Source of the DNA: Aurelia coerulea
Taxonomy: Eukaryota > Cnidaria > Scyphozoa > Semaeostomeae > Ulmaridae
DNA length: 64,000 bases
Direction: 5' to 3'
Assembly: GCA_039566865.1 (NCBI GenBank)
Contig: CM076949.1
Coordinates: forward strand, 3,811,001-3,875,000
Of this stretch, positions 59,801 to 64,000 are shown piece by piece; positions within the stretch are counted from its first letter, which is position 1; the number at the start of each line of letters is the position of its first letter. A program made the translations under genes and the position numbers. Below the pieces are notes generated by a model. It was not told where the DNA came from. It saw only the letters and a program-made list of their open reading frames with translations, and made no database searches.

Positions 59801-62800
59801 GCCGAATCTGTTCAATCAATATATCATCTTCGCTTCTTAAAATTTCTTCCAGATGCATCAAAACTTAAAGCCGAGAAGACGAAAATTTCTGGAGAACTTG
59901 ATAGAATGACCAAAAAGTATAAAACTACTCTTGGAGACTTGGAACACGAGAGAGAGGTACTTGCTTCACAAATTTCTTTCAAACTTTTCTTCGATTTCAG
60001 AATGTGAATATTTAATAATTCTAGCAGGTTTCAGTTCTTTCGCTTAGACTTTAGCTTGAACTTTCTTCTATAATTTGAATAATCTGAACAAAAAAGAAAT
60101 TAAATTTTTCTACTATCTCAATTTTCTTATGCACACGTATTTTCTCTTATAAGAAACTGCTTATAAGAAACTCAACTCTCAGATCGCCAAAAAATTAAGA
60201 AACTCCAGTACTGGGAAAATATAAGCTAAGAAACTATTTATTTTGATAAAGGAAATCCTCGACATGTTTTTACTTTACTTTCACTTGTTTCCTGTATCAT
60301 ATTACCAAGATAAAATAAGAGAACTAGTTCTCTTATTTTATCTTGATATTACTCATAAGGTACTTGAGTAATGTCTAAACATTAGAAAGGCTTAAAAAAC
60401 CTTGTTTTGAAATGTTCACGAGGGCACAGGTAGTGAACATGAAGATTGTTATGGAACCTCTAAGAAACTCGTAAGAAACTGAGCACTCAACATCTGATAA
60501 TTTTAAGAAACTTCCAGTACTGGCCCAAATTCTTAGTTTCTTATAAAAAAATACATGTATACCAACCGATCATGACCTTACTTAAGCTTAAGATTATATT
60601 TCAGTTCTCTGTGTCATGTTTTGCTTTCTATTTGTAGGAAAAAGCAGAATTGAAGGTTAGTTACCAGCACTAGCTTACTTGGTCATCATTATGCTTCATG
60701 TTCATGTAACATAAAGGTTATGAAAAACAGAGATCACACATCATCCAAATAATTTCAATAATCTCTTTCTACTGAGAGAGCAATAGAATACTAAAATGTT
60801 CGGCAGGCTATGATATAAGGAATATGAGGTAGGTATACAGAGTCTGCCAAAAAATGTGGCCCGTTTGCCTGGAGGTTGCGACAAAACGGCAAAAGATTCT
60901 CGCCAAACGTTTGCATGATGTTGCTCTTCAGATATTCAATTAAAGTTTGCTACCACCCCCATAAAAATCCGTTGAAAAAATGATGGAGCTATGACATTCA
61001 GGAGACCAAACTTGCTCAATGACTGAAACCAGCGGTCGGCCATTTTGTCTTACTATTCTGCAGCAATAAATAGTTTCATGGATGGAAAATGAAACAGCAG
61101 CCTCCAATGCCATAGCTCTCACAAAAAATCCAACAATCCTCAGAGAGTTCCACTATTTCTGACCTCACAGAAATTATTTCTTACCTCACGTGAAGCTAAG
61201 ACAAAATGGCCGACCGCTGGTTTCAGTCACCAGGCAAATTTGGTCTTCTGAAGGTCATAAGTCCATAATTTTTCAACGGATTTTTAAAGGGATGGCAGCA
61301 AACCTTATTTGAACATCTGAAGAGCAATATCATAACAAAGTTTGGCGAGAACCTTTTGCCCTTTCGTTGTAATCTTTAGGCAAACGGGGCACACTTTATT
61401 TGGGACACCCTGTACTCAAAACTGAAACTTAAAATTATGTTTATTTGAATGCCGCGTTTGGTAGAATAAATAATCTGTTTTACCCAGAAAAGGGAAGAAA
61501 GGGAGGTCGTAGATTTGCGCTGGAAGAACGATGACTGCATACAAGTACTACAATCATTTTCTGTCCACTTTCTCCTTATAATCTTAGTCAACTTTTTCCC
61601 AAATACCTTCTTGTATCTTTTTCACTTGCTTCAGCTTCTGGATGCAGCATGCATAGTGGGCCTAAATTAGCTTTAAATAGCTAGAAACCCTATCAGGTTA
61701 TCAGCCCACTTAAAATAAATTACTACTACTACTCTTTGATGTTTGTTGACAGCGCAATGTCGAAGAACTGAACGAGATAAACGCACAGCAATCAGACTAT
61801 TGTTCTCGAATGGGTTCAGCGAGTTGCACTCTTCTTTGGAGATTGTCACAGAGAGATGATTGTATGGAAACTCTTGTTGCAGGGGTAAGAACGTTGCGTT
61901 ATTTTCTTTTATTTTCGTCGTCGGTAATTTACACTGCTATCCATTAGTTGATTGCTTTCATGTAAACATTGTGTGTTTAGTGTTAAGGCAACAGGGCTGC
62001 AATGTATCCTCGTGCTCCCTGTGGTATCGTCTTGCAGATATTTTCAGTTATTGTAAAATTTTAGACCGATATACTCTCTTTTTCATAAGAATACTGTAAA
62101 TTTTGTCCAGCCTCGATATTCTTAAGAAATGTTCGTTTTGAGCCTGAATATATTTTTAAAGTATTCTTAGTTTTTCAAATCTGCTACGATTCTCTGCTGT
62201 GAACATCGCAAAACAGGCCACTGCTGAAAAATGAGACACAAAGATGCGAGCTGAGGCTGAGCAATATTCTTATAATTTCTTAAAAATTGGATGATTCTGA
62301 GCCTGAATATTCTTATAAACATTATTCTCATAAAAAAGGGTGTATACAGAAAAGAATATGTTGATGCACGAATGCAAAGGTCTATTTCATTGCCACAAAA
62401 AAGAAATCCGCTCGACTTTGTGACATATTTTTCAGTATCGAATCAAATTCATGCTTTGGGTCTTGACTGTTTGATAAGAAGAGAGTAGCTTACCTTCTGC
62501 AAGCTATCACACAGGCAGAGAACATCTTTGACACATTCGATGAAAGTGGTTCAGGAACTATTTTGTCATCGCACGACTGGTCTAAACATAAATAGATTTA
62601 TGAATATGTCGCTGCTACATTAAGACTTTGCAAAAGCACAAAATTTTCCCAAATAAAGCAAATCTAAAACCGTCTCTAGATGATTCATTAATGCTAGCTT
62701 CATGAAGGAGCTATTTGTTTATAATCTACTATTGCCACAAGCGCGCACTACGTGCAATGGCTTGGATATGATATCGTTTCGCGAATGACATAAAGCAGTC

Positions 62801-63306
62801 TGACACCCTCTCCCGCTTTTAAAGGAGAATCAAAATCTGGAAAGGCGTCTGTATTTTATGTCCTTTTTTATACAAATGTTACTTTCTTAGATAGCAGCTT
62901 TAAATTAGCTCTCATCTTATAGCTATTTTATAAATGTATGCCTACTTTAAATAAATAAAAAATAACAATAATAATAATGAAAATAACTTTGATCTTTATT
63001 TCAGACACAAACAGAAGAATTCATACAACTCGTCTGTCATACAGTAAAAAGCTTTGCACTTACGCTATCAGATGGTGATCACCATGACTACGAGGATAGT
63101 TCTGGCGAAGTGAAATTTGTTTTAGCCCTCTGTGGAGTAGCGACGAACATCGCAGCGTCTCCGTATGGACGAGAATTCCTTATGACGAACAGTAATGGAA
63201 AGATGCTAGTCAATTCAATTCTCAATACGATTTGCCAGCTTCCACCTGAAAGAAAACAAGAAATGAAAATAAGGAATCTATGCCTGAAGTTTCTCTATAA
63301 TATAAG
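56851..63306 (+). CDS. HSF2BP: Heat shock factor 2-binding protein (MEILB2), 5' part (runs off right edge)
   Basis: HSF2BP/MEILB2 brings BRCA2 to meiotic double-strand breaks in vertebrates; it has an N-terminal coiled coil and a C-terminal armadillo-like domain. Exons: 56851-56907, 57960-58073, 58844-58942, 59360-59414, 59853-59956, 60638-60655 (an 18-nt microexon), 61753-61884, 63005-63306; phases fit at every junction, the last ending in phase 2. Landmarks: KRTDIERLITEAMQIKEYLP, YYTAYARLDKVES, a charged coiled coil, YCSRMGSASCTLLWRLS (family: YCTEMGAAACTLLW), and GEVKFVLALCGVATNIAASP then YGREFL. The first two exons extend the N-terminus compared with vertebrates; the first is the least certain. 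The rest of the armadillo domain lies beyond the window. Confidence 0.9.
57543..57904. mobile_element. TA-inserting MITE, AAGAATATT family, copy 1
   Basis: TA-flanked ends CACTCTTTTTTTATAAGAAT and the complement. AAGAATATT or its complement recurs throughout. It lies in HSF2BP intron 1; the right border is 56 bp before the exon 2 acceptor. Confidence 0.8.
58387..58808. mobile_element. TA-inserting MITE, GGTTCTTA family, copy
   Basis: TACAGTAAAAACCAGCACAT at the left, the complementary GTGCGGGTTTCCACTGTA at the right, TA at both borders, internal GGTTCTTA repeats. It ends 36 bp before the exon 3 acceptor of HSF2BP. Confidence 0.75.
59502..59770 (-). CDS. Unidentified antisense coding-like frame in HSF2BP intron 4
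   Basis: A minus-strand frame from AATAG/GT at 59770 to a TAA reads ...KISWMKDDRIPFGESGDEVV, then acidic and Pro/Thr/Tyr-rich sequence with two DYxPDYT-like repeats, and ends FYLHLPEPST. Composition looks like protein rather than random AT-rich sequence. It could be a terminal exon of a nested gene or a transposon ORF fragment. I do not recognise the family. Confidence 0.3.
60132..60560. mobile_element. TA-inserting MITE, AAGAAACT family, inverted copy
   Basis: Reverse-complement relative of 17149-17533 (shares GGTTCCATAACAATCTTCAT region inverted). Contains an additional small palindrome AGAACTAGTTCT at 60321-60332. It lies in HSF2BP intron 5. Confidence 0.75.
60836..61414. mobile_element. 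TA-inserting palindromic MITE, copy 2 (with inner spacer)
   Basis: TA-flanked; ends ACAGAGTCTGCC and GGGACACCCTGT. The arms match 43530-43930 (CTGAAACCAGCGGTCGGCCA inverted at both sides), with about 140 bp of extra sequence in the centre. It lies in HSF2BP intron 6. Confidence 0.75.
62072..62344. mobile_element. TA-inserting MITE, AAGAATATT family, copy 2
   Basis: TA-flanked ends CTCTCTTTTTCATAAGAA and the complement, with internal AAGAATATT repeats; relative of 57543-57904. It lies in HSF2BP intron 7. Confidence 0.7.
62467..62595 (+). pseudogene. Orphan EF-hand-like fragment in HSF2BP intron 7
   Basis: One frame reads LFDKKRVAYLLQAITQAENI followed by FDTFDESGSGTILSSHDW and a TAG. The DESGSGTI segment matches part of an EF-hand calcium loop (D.S.SG.I) preceded by an amphipathic helix. 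No second EF-hand, start or clear splice sites were seen, so it looks like a stranded exon or retrocopy fragment. Confidence 0.35.
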
Positions 63307-63341
63307 GTGAGATGAGTATCTTTATCTGTTGCAAGAAGACG

Positions 63342-63420
63342 TACAGTAAATCGCGGCATATAAGAACCTACTTTTTTGAGAGAGCCAGGCTGAATTAGGT
63401 TCTTGTCCTACACTGCAAAA
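63342..63420. mobile_element. GGTTCTTA-family MITE, truncated left end
   Basis: TACAGTAAATCGCGGCATAT then AAGAACCT and GGTTCTTG; similarity to 19723-20139 is lost after about 75 bp. The remaining 63421-64000 shows no recognisable feature. Confidence 0.6.
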
Positions 63421-64000
63421 CCTGTTTTAAGGTAACTCTGCTTTCCGCTCTAGTGCACAGCGAAATGCCGTTTTGCAAAACCACTCTCCTCAGAAAACAG
63501 TTAATTTCTCCAATATTATTCGGCCTATCGAAAAGCGGTAAAAAGGATGTTGTTCTGTATAATCTGGGCAATCGAAAGATGTATAAATCGCAATGTTTCC
63601 GTCAACCCTGGTTTCGCAAATCCTAGTTCAAATCTTTTTGCTAATTTCAGAAAAGTGGATTTATCTCCAAAACTACTCGAAAAATGTTCGATTTTTTTTC
63701 GGTCCGTCTTTAGCTAGGTTGTTGATCTACAACTTTGCCAAGTCTGATTGAAAAAGCTAGGCTAGATTTTCTGCAATTGAATTTTGTATTTCTGTTTACT
63801 TTTCGACAGCGAAATGGAGAAACCTTGGTCAACAGATTACCATGCTATGAAGCACGCTTGCAAAAGCTCAGGCTTGAAATAACTTTCAGAAGTTTTTCCA
63901 TTGGCAAACAAATGAACGTCATCTTTTGGGAATACCATACGCAGGTCTCAAAAGACATCCTCAGTGCGCTTGTAAAAGTATCATTTGCATCTATTGATTA

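Noticed and set aside
1..64000. CRISPR arrays, operons, rRNA genes
   Set aside because: Nothing of this kind was seen; intron-exon structure shows nuclear animal DNA.

Overview
The window is animal nuclear DNA. Short exons with GT/AG junctions are separated by AT-rich introns packed with non-autonomous transposons. Five conserved genes can be assembled exon by exon, with consistent reading phase across nearly every junction. The gene set (a CaMKK, GLOD4, TANGO2, the 9-1-1 clamp subunit RAD1 and the meiotic BRCA2 localiser HSF2BP) points to a metazoan. The compact genes and the repeat types suggest a marine invertebrate, perhaps a sponge or cnidarian, but I cannot name the species.

Layout. 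Positions 139-19224 (minus) hold the 5' part of a CaM-kinase-kinase gene that runs off the left edge. Positions 19.2-27.6 kb have no recognisable gene. GLOD4 (27571-34248, plus, nine exons) appears complete and is convergent with TANGO2 (42069-35066, minus, five exons), also complete. RAD1 (56658-44041, minus) has one short exon I could not locate. HSF2BP (56851-63306+, plus) starts 192 bp from the RAD1 start and runs off the right edge. RAD1 and HSF2BP share a short divergent promoter with a strong E2F-type site; both act in DNA-break signalling or meiotic recombination.

Mobile DNA makes up most of the rest. It includes a 5'-truncated LINE in RAD1, LINE 3' ends with (TACA)n tails, two Penelope-like remnants with GIY-YIG sequence and hammerhead-like motifs, two copies of a tRNA-derived SINE, two hAT-like MITE families with 8-bp target duplications, a TTAA-bounded family, several TA-inserting families and many large foldbacks. 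Three TA families (58387/19723-type, 54794-type, 57543-type) share an unusual design in which a short TAAGAA-type motif from the tip recurs through the element; this is my best candidate for something undescribed. A second is RAD1 exon 5, wedged between a 478-bp foldback about 10 bp away and a LINE about 40 bp away. A third is a CaMKK N-terminus with a possible myristoylation start.
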